Positions 31,428 through 40,767 of a stretch of 64,000 nt of DNA are shown here, one piece after another. The notes beneath the pieces are model-generated. The model did no database searches, had not been told where the DNA came from, and saw nothing but the letters and a program-made list of their open reading frames with translations. A program made the translations under genes and the position numbers. Positions within the stretch are counted from its first letter, which is position 1; each line of letters begins with the position of its first letter. Source of the stretch: Halomarina ordinaria (GTDB lineage: Archaea > Halobacteriota > Halobacteria > Halobacteriales > Haloarculaceae). Where the stretch lies: the NCBI RefSeq assembly GCF_030553305.1, contig NZ_JARRAH010000001.1, forward strand, positions 186,001-250,000, in the 5' to 3' direction.

Positions 31428-33877
31428 GCATCGACTCGCTCGACCCCTCCGAGGTGAGCGCCGCCGACATCCTCGGGTCGGCCATCGAACGCCGCGAGGA
31501 CCCCGCGCTCGTCACGGGGACGGCCGAGTACACCGACGACATCCAGCTGGCGAACACGGCGCACATGGCCGTCGTGCGGAGCCAGTACGGGAACGCCCGC
31601 ATCGAGGGCGTCGACACGAGCGCAGCCGAGGAGATGTCGGGCGTCGTCGGCGTCTACACCAACGACGACCTGTGGCGCGAGGACACCCCCGGAGGCGGTT
31701 CGTTCGACCTGCCGGTCGGCTGGCTCCTGCCGAGCCTCAACGCCGTCTCGCACCCCATCCTCGTCGACGGGCACGCCCGCTACCAGGGCGACGCCGTCGC
31801 CGTCGTCGTCGCGGAGACGCGCCACCAGGCGCGCGACGCCGTCCGGGAGATAGCCGTCGACTACGACCGCCTCGACGCGGTCACCGACCCGGGCGACGCG
31901 CTCGACGACGACGCCCCGCAACTCCACGAGGACGCGACGGGGAACGTCGCCTTCGACTGGGAGATCGGCGACGAGGAGAAGACCGCCGCGGCGTTCGAGG
32001 ACGCCGCCCACACCGCCAGCATCGACCTGGTGAACCAGCTCGTCATCCCCAACGCGATGGAGCCGCGGGCCGCCGTGGCGACCTACGACCCCGGCACCGA
32101 CGAACTGGACGTGTTCATGACCTCGCAGAACCCCCACCTCCACCGGCTGCTCATGTCGGGGGTCATCGGCCACCCGGAACACAAACTCCGGGTGAAGGCG
32201 CCGGAGGTGGGCGGCGGCTTCGGGAGCAAGATACACCACTACGGCGACGAGGCGCTCGTCGCCTGGTGTTCGAAGCTCCTCGAACGCCCCGTCAAGTGGA
32301 CGGCGACGCGCTCGGAGACGTACCTCACGGACGCGCCCGGCCGCGGTCACGAGACGGAAGCCGAACTCGCGATGGACGAGGACGGCACCGTCCTCGGGCT
32401 CCGCGTCGACACGAAGGCGAACCTCGGGGCGTACCTCTCGACGTTCGCGCCCGCCGTCCCGACGTACCTCTACGGGACGCTCCTGTCGGGCCAGTACGAT
32501 ATCCCGGCCATCCACGCCCACGTCACCGGCGCGTTCACGAACGTCCCGCCGGTCGACGCCTACCGCGGGGCGGGGCGGCCGGAGGCCTCCTTCCTCGTCG
32601 AGCGCCTCATGGACCTCGGCGCGAAGGAGGTGGGGATGGACCCCGCCGAGTTCCGCCGGCACAACTTCGTCCCCACCGAGAAGTTCCCCTACGAGACGCA
32701 GGTCGCGGTCGTCTACGACAGCGGCGACTACGAGAAGCCGTTCGACAGGGCGCTCGACCTCGTCGACTACGAGGACTTCCGCGAGCGCCAGCGGGAGGCC
32801 CGCGAGGAGGGACGCTACCTCGGCATCGGCCTCTCCTGTTACATCGAGGCCTGTGGGCTCGCGCCCTCCGAGCTAGCGGGGCAACTCGGCGCACAGGCGG
32901 GCCTCTGGGAATCCAGTCTGGTGCGGTTCCACCCCTCGGGGACGGTGACGGCCTTCTGTGGCACCTCCGGCCACGGGCAGGGTCACGAGACGACCTACGC
33001 ACAGATCGTCGCCAACGAACTCGGTATCGACTACGACGACGTGGAGGTCGTCGAGGGCGACACCGACGAGATTCCCCAGGGGATGGGGACGTACGGCTCG
33101 CGCTCGGCGGCCGTCGGCGGCAGTTCGCTCGTCATGAGCGCGCGCAAGGTCGTCGACAAGGCGACGGAGATTGCCGCCCACCAGCTCGAGGCCGACCCCG
33201 ACGACGTCGAGTTCGAGGCCGGCGAGTTCCACGTCGCCGGCGCGCCCGACCGCTCGGTCGGCATCCAGGCGGTCGCCCAGCAGGCGTACCTCGCCCACGA
33301 CCTCCCCGACGGGCTGGAACCGGGGCTGGAGGCGACCTCGTTCTACGACCCCGACAACTTCGTCTTCCCGTTCGGGACGCACGTCGCGGTCGTGGAGGTC
33401 GACCCCGAGTCGGGCGAGGTCGAGTTCGAGCGCTACGTCGCCGTCGACGACGTGGGCAACCAGATAAACCCGAAGATCGTCGAGGGGCAAATCCACGGCG
33501 GCGTCGCGCAGGGCGTCGGCCAGGCCCTCTACGAGGGGGCGGAGTACGACGACAACGGGACGCTCCTCACGGGGTCGATGCAGGACTACGCGGTCCCGAA
33601 GGCCGAACACGTCCCCGAGATGGAGACGGACTCGACGGTGACGCCGAGCCCCGTCAACCCCCTCGGGGTGAAGGGCGTCGGCGAGGCCGGCACCATCGCC
33701 GCCCCCCAGGCCGTCGTCAACGCCGTCGCGGACGCGCTCGACCCGTTCGGCGTCGACGGCGTCGAGATGCCGATGACCGCCGAGCGCGTCTGGCGGGCGG
33801 TCGAGGAGGGTGCGGCCGCCGACGGCGGCGAGGTCGCTCCCCCGGACGACGACGCGACCCAGGGAGGTGCGGAGTGA
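31424..33877 (+). CDS. coxL: molybdenum hydroxylase large subunit, form II CODH type
   Basis: An 817-residue molybdopterin-binding subunit. The active-site loop is A379-Y-R-G-A-G-R385, the form II signature, instead of the AYxCSFR loop of proven CO dehydrogenases. The Mo-facing glutamate is E754 in GVKGVGEAGTIAAP. Cofactor-binding motifs include GGGFGSK (around residue 265) and GQGHETTYAQ (around 515). It hydroxylates a substrate with water and passes two electrons through CoxS to CoxM. Form II enzymes include many with unknown substrates (purines, aldehydes, aromatic acids). The start at 31424 gives the family N-terminus (LGSAIERREDPALVTGTAEYTDD). It overlaps both neighbours. Confidence 0.96.
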   Translation: MSIDSLDPSEVSAADILGSAIERREDPALVTGTAEYTDDIQLANTAHMAVVRSQYGNARIEGVDTSAAEEMSGVVGVYTNDDLWREDTPGGGSFDLPVGWLLPSLNAVSHPILVDGHARYQGDAVAVVVAETRHQARDAVREIAVDYDRLDAVTDPGDALDDDAPQLHEDATGNVAFDWEIGDEEKTAAAFEDAAHTASIDLVNQLVIPNAMEPRAAVATYDPGTDELDVFMTSQNPHLHRLLMSGVIGHPEHKLRVKAPEVGGGFGSKIHHYGDEALVAWCSKLLERPVKWTATRSETYLTDAPGRGHETEAELAMDEDGTVLGLRVDTKANLGAYLSTFAPAVPTYLYGTLLSGQYDIPAIHAHVTGAFTNVPPVDAYRGAGRPEASFLVERLMDLGAKEVGMDPAEFRRHNFVPTEKFPYETQVAVVYDSGDYEKPFDRALDLVDYEDFRERQREAREEGRYLGIGLSCYIEACGLAPSELAGQLGAQAGLWESSLVRFHPSGTVTAFCGTSGHGQGHETTYAQIVANELGIDYDDVEVVEGDTDEIPQGMGTYGSRSAAVGGSSLVMSARKVVDKATEIAAHQLEADPDDVEFEAGEFHVAGAPDRSVGIQAVAQQAYLAHDLPDGLEPGLEATSFYDPDNFVFPFGTHVAVVEVDPESGEVEFERYVAVDDVGNQINPKIVEGQIHGGVAQGVGQALYEGAEYDDNGTLLTGSMQDYAVPKAEHVPEMETDSTVTPSPVNPLGVKGVGEAGTIAAPQAVVNAVADALDPFGVDGVEMPMTAERVWRAVEEGAAADGGEVAPPDDDATQGGAE

Positions 33878-34767
33878 TGTTCCCCGACGAGTTCGACTAC
33901 TACGAGGCGACGAGCGTCGCGGAGGCCCTCGACCTGCTCGAGGAGCACTCGGCGGCCGAGACGGAACTGCTCGCCGGCGGCCACAGCCTGCTGCCGGCGA
34001 TGAAGAGCGGGCTGTCCAGCCCGGACGTGCTCGTCGACGTCGGGGGTATCGAGGACCTGCACGGCGTGCGCGTCGAGGGCGACACGCTCGTCGTCGGCGC
34101 GATGACGAGTTACAGCGACTTCCTCGCCGCCGACGCGGCCCACGAGCACGCGCCGGCGCTGACCGCCACCGTCGAACAGGTCGGCGACCGGCAGGTGCGA
34201 AACCGGGGGACCGTCGGCGGGAACCTCGCGCACGCCGACCCCGCCTCCGACCTGCCGGGGGCGACGCTCGCCTCCGACGTGACGCTCGTCGCGGAGGGGC
34301 CCGAGGGCGAGCGCGAGATACCGGTCGACGAGTTCTTCTTCGGGATGTACGCGACCGACCTCGCGCCCGACGAGCTGCTGACGCGTCTCGAGGTGCCGTC
34401 GGCCGCCGACGCGCTCGGCGCGTACGCGAAGAAGGCGTCGCCGTCGTCGGGCTACGCGATGGTCGGCGTCGCGGCGCTCGTCGAGACGGACGGCGACACG
34501 GTTTCGTCGGCCCGGGTGGGCGCGAGCGGTGCGATGGACCACGGCGTCCGCCTCGGGGGCGTCGAGGAGGCGCTCGTCGGCGAACCGCTGGACGCCGACA
34601 CCGTCGACGCCGCCGCCGGCCACGCGACCGACGACCTGGACACCGACATGATGCTGTCGGACCTGCAGGCGTCGGCCGAGTTCCGCGCTCGACTCCTGGA
34701 GGTGTACGCGAAGCGGGCGCTGCGCGAGGTGGCCGACCGCGCCGCCGCGCCCGCCGCGGCCGACTGA
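33877..34767 (+). CDS. coxM: xanthine-dehydrogenase-family FAD-binding subunit
   Basis: A 296-residue FAD subunit. The two flavin motifs are visible: AGGHSLLP (residues 33-40) and TVGGNLAHADPASDLP (from residue 112). The C-terminal domain has SGYAMVGVAALVE, as in CoxM/CutM. It accepts electrons from CoxS and gives them to a quinone, possibly through CoxG. Its ATG overlaps the stop of coxL by one base (TGATG). After its stop a GC-rich stem-loop precedes the accessory genes, so this is the last of the structural subunits. Confidence 0.95.
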   Translation: MFPDEFDYYEATSVAEALDLLEEHSAAETELLAGGHSLLPAMKSGLSSPDVLVDVGGIEDLHGVRVEGDTLVVGAMTSYSDFLAADAAHEHAPALTATVEQVGDRQVRNRGTVGGNLAHADPASDLPGATLASDVTLVAEGPEGEREIPVDEFFFGMYATDLAPDELLTRLEVPSAADALGAYAKKASPSSGYAMVGVAALVETDGDTVSSARVGASGAMDHGVRLGGVEEALVGEPLDADTVDAAAGHATDDLDTDMMLSDLQASAEFRARLLEVYAKRALREVADRAAAPAAAD

Positions 34768-34776
34768 CGTGGCACA

Positions 34777-34814
34777 CCCCGGCCCGCACCCGTGGGCATC
34801 GCCGCGGGCCGGGG
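34777..34814 (+). other. GC-rich stem-loop between coxM and coxD
   Basis: Arms CCCCGGCCCGC (34777-34787) and GCGGGCCGGGG (34804-34814) pair perfectly over 11 bp with a 16-nt loop, starting 9 nt after the coxM stop. It could slow or stop part of transcription, or protect the upstream mRNA from decay, giving more catalytic subunits than accessory proteins. Confidence 0.5.
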
Positions 34815-34869
34815 GTCACCGTCGGGGGCACCGAACGGACAGCCAGACGACCACGAGACCGATTCAGAC

Positions 34870-35784
34870 ATGACAGACCGACGGACGACGGCGTTCGCGG
34901 ACGTGACCGACGACGACCTCCGGGCGCTCTTCGACGAGCAGGACTACGTGGCGGCGGACGACATCGTGACGACCGTCCTCCTCGCGCTCCGCCTCGGCAA
35001 GCCGCTGCTGGTCGAGGGTGCGCCCGGCGCCGGCAAGACCGAACTCGCGAAGGTGCTCGCGGCGGGGTTCGACACCGACCTCGTCCGCCTCCAGTGCTAC
35101 GAGGGGCTGACCGCGGAGAACGCCCTCTACGAGTGGAACTACACGAAACAGTTGCTCGCGGTGCAGGCCGGCGACGACGACGCCTCCGTCTTCGCGGAGC
35201 CCTACCTGCTCGAACGGCCGCTGTTGCGGGCGCTCCGTGGCGACGACGGCCCGCGCGTCCTCCTCATCGACGAGGTCGACCGCGCCGACGAGGAGTTCGA
35301 GGCGCTCCTGCTGGAGGTGCTGAGCGACTTCCAGGTGACGGTCCCCGAACTGGGCACCGTCCGAGCGGCGACGCCGCCCGTCGTCGTCATCACGTCGAAC
35401 CGGACGCGGGCGCTCTCGGACGCGCTCAAGCGCCGGTGTCTCTACCTGCACCTCTCGCCGCCCTCCGTCGAGAAGGAGCGGGCAATCCTCGCCCGGCGGG
35501 TCCCCGAACTCGACGGGGCCGTCGCCGCCGAACTCTGCCGGATGGCGGGCCGCCTCCGCGAGGAACCGCTCCGCAAGCCGCCGGGGGCGGCGGAGACCAT
35601 CGACTGGGCGCGCGCCGTCGCCGAACTGCGCCGCGACGACGGCACCGACCCGCTGTCGCCCGCGGAGGTGCGCAACACGCTCGGCTGTCTCCTGAAAGAG
35701 GTCGAGGACATCGAACGCGTGGACGACGACCTGCTCGCGGCCCTGGTCGAGGAGGCGAACGCGGCCGGGGCGGAGGCGGAATGA
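34870..35784 (+). CDS. coxD: MoxR-type AAA+ ATPase, CoxD-like
   Basis: A 304-residue AAA+ protein. Walker A is GAPGAGKT (residues 50-57), Walker B LLIDEVDRAD (131-140), sensor 1 VVITSNRTR, and the arginine region KRRCLYLHL. CoxD of Oligotropha matures the Cu-S-Mo site of CODH by sulfur and copper insertion together with the VWA protein CoxE. Here it would mature the Mo centre of the form II enzyme. The start at 34870 (MTDRRTTAFADVTDDDL) is preferred to 34792 because the extra 26 residues are not conserved in type. It overlaps coxE by 4 nt. Confidence 0.92.
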   Translation: MTDRRTTAFADVTDDDLRALFDEQDYVAADDIVTTVLLALRLGKPLLVEGAPGAGKTELAKVLAAGFDTDLVRLQCYEGLTAENALYEWNYTKQLLAVQAGDDDASVFAEPYLLERPLLRALRGDDGPRVLLIDEVDRADEEFEALLLEVLSDFQVTVPELGTVRAATPPVVVITSNRTRALSDALKRRCLYLHLSPPSVEKERAILARRVPELDGAVAAELCRMAGRLREEPLRKPPGAAETIDWARAVAELRRDDGTDPLSPAEVRNTLGCLLKEVEDIERVDDDLLAALVEEANAAGAEAE

Positions 35785-37094
35785 GCGACGTCCCCGACTT
35801 CGCCGCGGCGCGCGACCACGTCCGGGAGGAACTGGTCCGGTTCCTCCGGTCGCTCCGGCGGGCGGGGGTGCCGGTGCCGGCCAACCGCGGGACGACCGCC
35901 GCCCGCGCGCTCGTCGAGGTGGGGTTCGACGACGAGGCGACGGCGCGGGCCGCGCTCCGGGCGTGTCTCGTCTCCGACCCCGACGACGTCCCGACGTTCG
36001 ACCGGCAGTTCCCGGAGTTCTGGCGGCGACTCACCGCCGGTCTCGCGCCGGGCGGTCCGGCACCCCGGCGCGAGGGACCGAAGGGTGCCCTGGCGCCGCT
36101 CGGGGGCGACCCCGCCGAGGGGGAGGAGGTGGCGCTCGACACGCGGGACGCGCCCGACGCGGGCGACGACGAGAGCGACGACCGTGCGTGGGAGACGACC
36201 GGGACCCTCGGTGCGGTCGTCTCCCGGTCCGGCGACGAAGCGGACCGGGAGGCGACGGAGGCCGCCTGGTACAGTCCGACGGGGAGTCGGACCTCCGTAG
36301 AGGGGGCCGTCGACGAGGGGCGGGCACTCGCGGCCGCCGTCGACGAGGTAGCCGAGGGCGTCGCCACCCTTCGCGGGCGCCGGTGGCGGCCGGGCGGGGA
36401 CGACCGGGCGCACGTCCGGCGCGCGCTGCGGTCGAGTTTCGCCACCGGGGGGACCGTCGTCTCGCTGCCGCGGCGGGAGCGCCCGCCGAGCGAGGTGCGG
36501 GCGCTGTGGCTGGTCGACGTCAGCCGGTCGGTACTCGACACCGTCGACCGGTCGTTCCTGCTCGGGGTGCTCCGGCGCGCGCGCGCCGAGTGGCGCGACT
36601 CGCGGGTCGTCTTCTTCGACGAGGACGCCCGCGAGGTGTCGGCGGCGTTCGATGAGCCGACGGCGACCGCCGCGCTCGACGCCCTCGACCGCGCGGCGGT
36701 GGAGTGGGGCGGCGGCACCCGCATCGGCGGGTCGCTCGCGACGCTTCGCGAGAGCCACCCCGACGCAGTCGACGGCCGGACGGTCGTCTTCGTCGTCAGC
36801 GACGGCCTCGAGATGGGGCGCGTCGAGGTGTTGGAGCGCGAACTGGCGCGACTCGCGCGCCGCGCGGCCGCCGTCCTGTGGCTCAACCCGCTCGCCTCCT
36901 CGCCGTCGTACGAACCGACGGCCCGGGGGATGGCGACCGCGCTCCCCTTCGTCGACGGCCTGTTCGCGTTCGGCACACCCGACGACCTCGCGGAGGTCGG
37001 CCGGCAGTTGCGCCGGAACGGGGCCGGCGGTCGCATCGGGTACGAGTACGACCCGCGACGGGGGGGTTCCGACACCCCGTCACCACTAGCATGA
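35781..37094 (+). CDS. coxE: VWA-domain protein, CoxE-like
   Basis: A 437-residue protein. The N-terminal 90 residues (ELVRFLRSLRRAGVPVPANRGTTAARAL) are the conserved CoxE helical part. Residues 90-170 are an acidic low-complexity linker. The C-terminal von Willebrand A domain has the MIDAS motif D246-V-S-R-S250 and VVFVVSDGLEMG. It works with the MoxR ATPase as a metal-dependent chaperone for the hydroxylase. It overlaps both neighbours by 4 nt. Confidence 0.92.
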   Translation: MSDVPDFAAARDHVREELVRFLRSLRRAGVPVPANRGTTAARALVEVGFDDEATARAALRACLVSDPDDVPTFDRQFPEFWRRLTAGLAPGGPAPRREGPKGALAPLGGDPAEGEEVALDTRDAPDAGDDESDDRAWETTGTLGAVVSRSGDEADREATEAAWYSPTGSRTSVEGAVDEGRALAAAVDEVAEGVATLRGRRWRPGGDDRAHVRRALRSSFATGGTVVSLPRRERPPSEVRALWLVDVSRSVLDTVDRSFLLGVLRRARAEWRDSRVVFFDEDAREVSAAFDEPTATAALDALDRAAVEWGGGTRIGGSLATLRESHPDAVDGRTVVFVVSDGLEMGRVEVLERELARLARRAAAVLWLNPLASSPSYEPTARGMATALPFVDGLFAFGTPDDLAEVGRQLRRNGAGGRIGYEYDPRRGGSDTPSPLA

Positions 37095-38239
37095 CCACGA
37101 ACGACTGGAGCGTTCCGGAAACGGACGTCTTCGAACGGATACGAACAGTCCTCGACGCGGGGAGCGAGGCGGTCCTGGCGACCGTCGTCGCCGTCGAGGG
37201 GAGCGCCTACCGCCGACCGGGAGCGAAGATGCTCGTCGACCCGGCCGGCGGCGGCGCGGGGAGCATCACCGCCGGCTGTCTGGAGGACGAGGTCCGCGAA
37301 CTCGCGGCGGACGTCCTCGCGGCCGGCGAACCGCGCACCGAGACGTGGGACCTCACGGGCGACGACGACGTCTGGGGGATGGGCGTCGGCTGCAACGGCG
37401 TCATCACCGTCCTCCTGGAACCGCTCACCGAGTCCTACCGGACGGTGGCGGCGGCGCGCGAACGCGGCGAGGACGTCGGCGTCGCGGCCGTGGTCGGCGG
37501 CGACCTCCCACTGGGCGCGCGCGCCGTCTACCGGCCCGGGCGGGGGTTCGACGCGGACGGCGACGGAGGCGAGGACGACCTGCCGGCGTGGCTCCGCGAG
37601 GCGGTGGCCGACCCGCTCGACCGTCTCCTCGAACGGGGTGCGAGCGAGACGGTCACCCTCGAGGGGGAGGAGGGGACCGTCGAGGTGTTCCTCGACGCGG
37701 TGACCGCGCCGCCCGAACTCGTCGTCTTCGGGGCCGGCCACGACACCGGGCCTGTCGTCGAACTCGCCACACTCGTCGACTTCCGGGTCACGGTCGTCAC
37801 CTTCCGCGGCGGGCGGGCGGGCCGCGACCGGTACCCCCGTGCCGACGAGGTGGTGTCCGCCGCGCCGCGCGACGTGGCCACGCTCCGGGAGTGGGACGAC
37901 GACACCTACGCCGTCGTCATGACCCACAACTTCGTCGACGACCGGTTGACGCTCGCGGAACTGCTCGAGACGCCCGTGGCGTACGTCGGGCTGATGGGGC
38001 CGGAGAAGCGCTTCCGCGAGATGCGGGAGGCGCTCGCCGAGGAGGGGGTAGAACTCACGCCGGCCGACCTCGAACGCGTCTACACCCCCATCGGACTGAA
38101 CCTCGGGGGGGACACGCCCTACCGGATAGCGTACAGCATCGTCGCGGAACTGCTCGCGGTCGCCAACGACCGGACGCCGGACCACCTCGGCCGGAGCAGG
38201 GGGCCGATTCACGACCGGGTCGACGTGAGCACCGACTGA
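37091..38239 (+). CDS. XdhC/CoxI-family Mo-cofactor maturation protein
   Basis: A 382-residue protein with both halves of the XdhC family. The N-terminal XdhC-CoxI domain has VVAVEGSAYRRPGAKMLVDPAG and GSITAGCLEDEVRELA, containing the conserved Cys. The C-terminal Rossmann domain has VVFGAGHDTGPVVELA and VAYVGLMGPEKRFREM. XdhC binds molybdenum cofactor and helps its sulfuration before insertion into xanthine dehydrogenase-type enzymes. In CODH clusters the same role is given to CoxF/CoxI. It overlaps coxE by 4 nt and is followed, after 2 nt, by a small gene. Confidence 0.92.
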   Translation: MTTNDWSVPETDVFERIRTVLDAGSEAVLATVVAVEGSAYRRPGAKMLVDPAGGGAGSITAGCLEDEVRELAADVLAAGEPRTETWDLTGDDDVWGMGVGCNGVITVLLEPLTESYRTVAAARERGEDVGVAAVVGGDLPLGARAVYRPGRGFDADGDGGEDDLPAWLREAVADPLDRLLERGASETVTLEGEEGTVEVFLDAVTAPPELVVFGAGHDTGPVVELATLVDFRVTVVTFRGGRAGRDRYPRADEVVSAAPRDVATLREWDDDTYAVVMTHNFVDDRLTLAELLETPVAYVGLMGPEKRFREMREALAEEGVELTPADLERVYTPIGLNLGGDTPYRIAYSIVAELLAVANDRTPDHLGRSRGPIHDRVDVSTD

Positions 38240-38241
38240 CG

Positions 38242-38481
38242 ATGGCCGGTACCGACGACGAACCGACGGACGACGCCGCGCGCGACGCGCCACGGCCGGG
38301 GCGGATGCTCGTCCGCGAGTGGGTCATCGCCGCGAACTACTACGCGCCCGGGGACTACGACGTCCCCCAGGCGCCGAGGTTCCGCGCCGAACGCCGGGAG
38401 GACGGCGCGCTCGTCCTCTACGCGCCGGACACCGACGAGCACGTGTTGACCGCCGGAGCGCCGAGTCCGGTCCGCCGGTGA
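38242..38481 (+). CDS. 79-residue unknown at end of cox-like operon
   Basis: Starts 2 nt after the XdhC-like stop and so belongs to the same operon. The first 20 residues are acidic and probably disordered. The rest (MLVREWVIAANYYAPGDYDVPQAPRF..., then ALVLYAPDTDEHVLTAG) reads like a small beta-rich domain. No Cys, His or metal motif and no TM segment are visible, and no family is recognised. An internal Met about 27 residues in could also be the start. Position alone suggests a part in substrate specificity, assembly or regulation of the hydroxylase. Confidence 0.65.
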   Translation: MAGTDDEPTDDAARDAPRPGRMLVREWVIAANYYAPGDYDVPQAPRFRAERREDGALVLYAPDTDEHVLTAGAPSPVRR

Positions 38482-38497
38482 GCGCGTGACGTCGTCT

Positions 38498-38544
38498 CTA
38501 TCGGTTACTATCACGGACAATAAACGCGACAGAGAAACCGATAG
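38498..38544. promoter_or_regulatory. 9-bp inverted repeat upstream of aldehyde dehydrogenase
   Basis: CTATCGGTT (38498-38506) and AACCGATAG (38536-38544) are exact reverse complements 29 nt apart. The inner ACTATC/GATAGT pair overlaps them. The element stands 17 nt after the end of the cox-like operon and 32 bp before the TATA-like box of the next gene. It fits a two-site operator; it could also be a weak terminator stem. Confidence 0.45.
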
Positions 38545-38575
38545 TGGTTTCTTCTCCCGCCGTCGGTGAGGAACG

Positions 38576-38580
38576 CTTTT
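38576..38580 (+). promoter_or_regulatory. TATA-like element (CTTTT)
   Basis: AACGCTTTTC lies about 30-34 nt before the ATG at 38610 and is of the same type as the boxes at 4531 and 40194. Confidence 0.45.
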
Positions 38581-38609
38581 CTCGCTCACACTCCCGGGTG
38601 TAGTCGTAC

Positions 38610-40127
38610 ATGGCAAGCGAGACGCGTTCGGTCGACGAGCGGCGAGACGAGGTCAGACAGCGCCACCGGGAGGCGGCCGAGGCCGCCGTCCCCGACCACA
38701 CCGACCTGTACGTCGGCGGCGAGTTCGTCCCGGCGGCGGACGGCGAGACGTTCGAGACGGCCGACCCGACCACCGGCGAGACGCTCGCGTCGGTCGCTCG
38801 CGGGCGCGAGGCCGACGTCGACCGGGCGGTCGAGGCCGCCTGGGTGGCGTTCGAGGGGACGTGGTCGGGATACTCCGCCGGCAAGCGTCAGCGCGTTCTG
38901 AACGATATCGCGGACGCCATCGAGTCGCACACGGAGGACCTGGCGCGCCTGGAGTCGCTCGACAACGGCAAGCCGGTCTCGGAGGCGACGATAGACGTCC
39001 GCGGCGCGGCCGAACAGTTCCGGTACTTCGCCGGCGTCGTCCGCGAGAACCCCGGGGAGACGATGACCGCGGGGTCGCGGTTCGGGCAGGTCGTCGCGGA
39101 GCCCTACGGGGTCGTCGGACAGGTCATCCCGTGGAACTTCCCGCTGCTGATGGCGTCGTGGAAGCTCGCCCCCGCGCTGGCGGCGGGGAACTGCTCGGTG
39201 CTGAAGCCGGCCGAACAGACGCCGCTGTCGGCGCTCCGCCTCGCCGAACTCGTCGACGACGTCGTCCCGGACGGCGTGGTCAACGTCGTCACGGGCTTCG
39301 GCGAGGAGGCCGGCGCACCGCTCACGGGCCACCCGGACGTCCGGAAGGTGGCGTTCACGGGGTCGACCGCCGTCGGCAAGCAGGTGATGAAGGCCGCCGC
39401 GGAGAACGTCACCGACGTGACGCTCGAACTCGGGGGGAAGAGCCCCGTCGTCGTCTTCCCCGACGTGGACGTCTCGACGGCCGTCCGCCTCGTCAGCGCG
39501 GCCATCTTCTACAACACCGGGGAGTGCTGCGAGGCCGGGTCGCGACTGTTCGTCCACGAGGACGTCGCCGACGCCGTCCTCGATGGCCTGGTCGCCGCCA
39601 TCGACGGGAGGACCGTCGGCGACCCGCTGCTCGAGGAGACCGACCTCGGGCCGAAGGTCTCGGGCGAGCAGGTCGACCGGACGCTCGCCTACCTCGACCG
39701 GGCGCGGGAGGCCGGCGGCCGGTTCCTCGCCGGCGGTGACCGACCCGACGACGAGGTGCTCGCCGACGGCTGTTACGTCGAGCCGACCGTCGTCGAGGGC
39801 CTCGACCACGACCACCCCGCCGTCCAGGAGGAGATATTCGGCCCGGTCCTCGAGGTGTTCCGCTGGGACGACTACGACTCGATGATGGAACTGGCCAACG
39901 ACGTCGACTACGGCCTCGCCGGCGGCGTCATCACCGACGATATCGCACAGGCGAACCGGACCGCCCGCGACATCGAGGCGGGCTACGTCTGGGTCAACAG
40001 CTACCACGACCTCGTCCCCGGCCTCCCGTTCGGCGGCTACAAGCAGTCCGGCATCGGCCGGGAACTCGGTGCCGACACGCTCGACCACTACCGACAGACG
40101 AAGACCATCAACCTCTCGCTCCGGTAG
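38610..40127 (+). CDS. NAD(P)-dependent aldehyde dehydrogenase
   Basis: A 505-residue ALDH-superfamily enzyme. The nucleotide-binding region has [23 protein letters not shown] and [12 protein letters not shown]. The general-base glutamate is E273 (LELGGKSP) and the catalytic cysteine C307 ([10 protein letters not shown]), 34 residues apart as in classical ALDHs. The C-terminal signature is [15 protein letters not shown]. It oxidises an aldehyde, betaine-aldehyde or gamma-aminobutyraldehyde type judging from the general class, to the acid; the exact substrate is not readable. It has its own promoter and follows the Mo-hydroxylase operon, which may also act on aldehydes. Confidence 0.95.
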   Translation: MASETRSVDERRDEVRQRHREAAEAAVPDHTDLYVGGEFVPAADGETFETADPTTGETLASVARGREADVDRAVEAAWVAFEGTWSGYSAGKRQRVLNDIADAIESHTEDLARLESLDNGKPVSEATIDVRGAAEQFRYFAGVVRENPGETMTAGSRFGQVVAEPYGVVGQVIPWNFPLLMASWKLAPALAAGNCSVLKPAEQTPLSALRLAELVDDVVPDGVVNVVTGFGEEAGAPLTGHPDVRKVAFTGSTAVGKQVMKAAAENVTDVTLELGGKSPVVVFPDVDVSTAVRLVSAAIFYNTGECCEAGSRLFVHEDVADAVLDGLVAAIDGRTVGDPLLEETDLGPKVSGEQVDRTLAYLDRAREAGGRFLAGGDRPDDEVLADGCYVEPTVVEGLDHDHPAVQEEIFGPVLEVFRWDDYDSMMELANDVDYGLAGGVITDDIAQANRTARDIEAGYVWVNSYHDLVPGLPFGGYKQSGIGRELGADTLDHYRQTKTINLSLR

Positions 40128-40193
40128 AGACGCCGCTCCTCCACCGCGAACCGCGCGACCGCGTGGGCGGGGAGACACGGGAGAACGAACCGC

Positions 40194-40197
40194 TTTT
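40194..40197 (+). promoter_or_regulatory. TATA-like element (CGCTTTTC)
   Basis: CGCTTTTC stands about 25-28 nt before the hpt start, consistent with a leaderless transcript. Confidence 0.45.
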
Positions 40198-40221
40198 CTC
40201 TCGAATGTGCGAACGCTCGCC

Positions 40222-40767
40222 ATGAATCGACTCCGCGAGTCGTTGCACGAAGCCCCCATCGTCGACAAGGACGGCTACGAGTACCTCGTCCACCCCATCA
40301 GCAACGGCGTGCCGATGCTCCAGCCCCAGCTCCTCCGGGAGGTGGTCGTCGGGGTGACGCGCGCGGCGGACCTCGACGTGGACAAGATCGTCGCCCCGGA
40401 GGCGATGGGCATCCACCTGGCGACCGCGCTCTCGCTCCAGACCGACATCCCGCTGGTCGTCATCCGCAAGCGGTCCTACGGGCTCGAGAACGAGGTCGCC
40501 CTCCACCAGACGACCGGCTACTCGGAGTCGGAGATGTACATCAACGACGTCGAAGCGGGCGACCGCGTGCTCGTCGTCGACGACCTGCTCTCGACGGGCG
40601 GGACGCTCGCGGCCATCTGCGACGCCTTCGACGACATCGGTGCCGAGGTCGCCGACATCGTCGTCGTCATCCGGAAGGCCGGTCCCACCGCACTCGACGA
40701 CACGGACCACGAGGCGACCAGCCTCGTCGACATCACCGTCGAGGGCGGCGCGGTCACCATCCACTGA
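40222..40767 (+). CDS. hpt: archaeal-type hypoxanthine/purine phosphoribosyltransferase
   Basis: A 181-residue PRTase of the archaeal HGPRTase-like family. It opens [35 protein letters not shown], characteristic of this group, and the PRPP-binding motif is [35 protein letters not shown] is the substrate-side loop. It salvages a purine base with PRPP to the nucleotide. The open frame extends upstream to 40069, but the Met at 40222 is the family start and has a TATA-like box at the right distance. A nucleoside hydrolase about 2 kb downstream could supply its base. Confidence 0.92.
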   Translation: MNRLRESLHEAPIVDKDGYEYLVHPISNGVPMLQPQLLREVVVGVTRAADLDVDKIVAPEAMGIHLATALSLQTDIPLVVIRKRSYGLENEVALHQTTGYSESEMYINDVEAGDRVLVVDDLLSTGGTLAAICDAFDDIGAEVADIVVVIRKAGPTALDDTDHEATSLVDITVEGGAVTIH

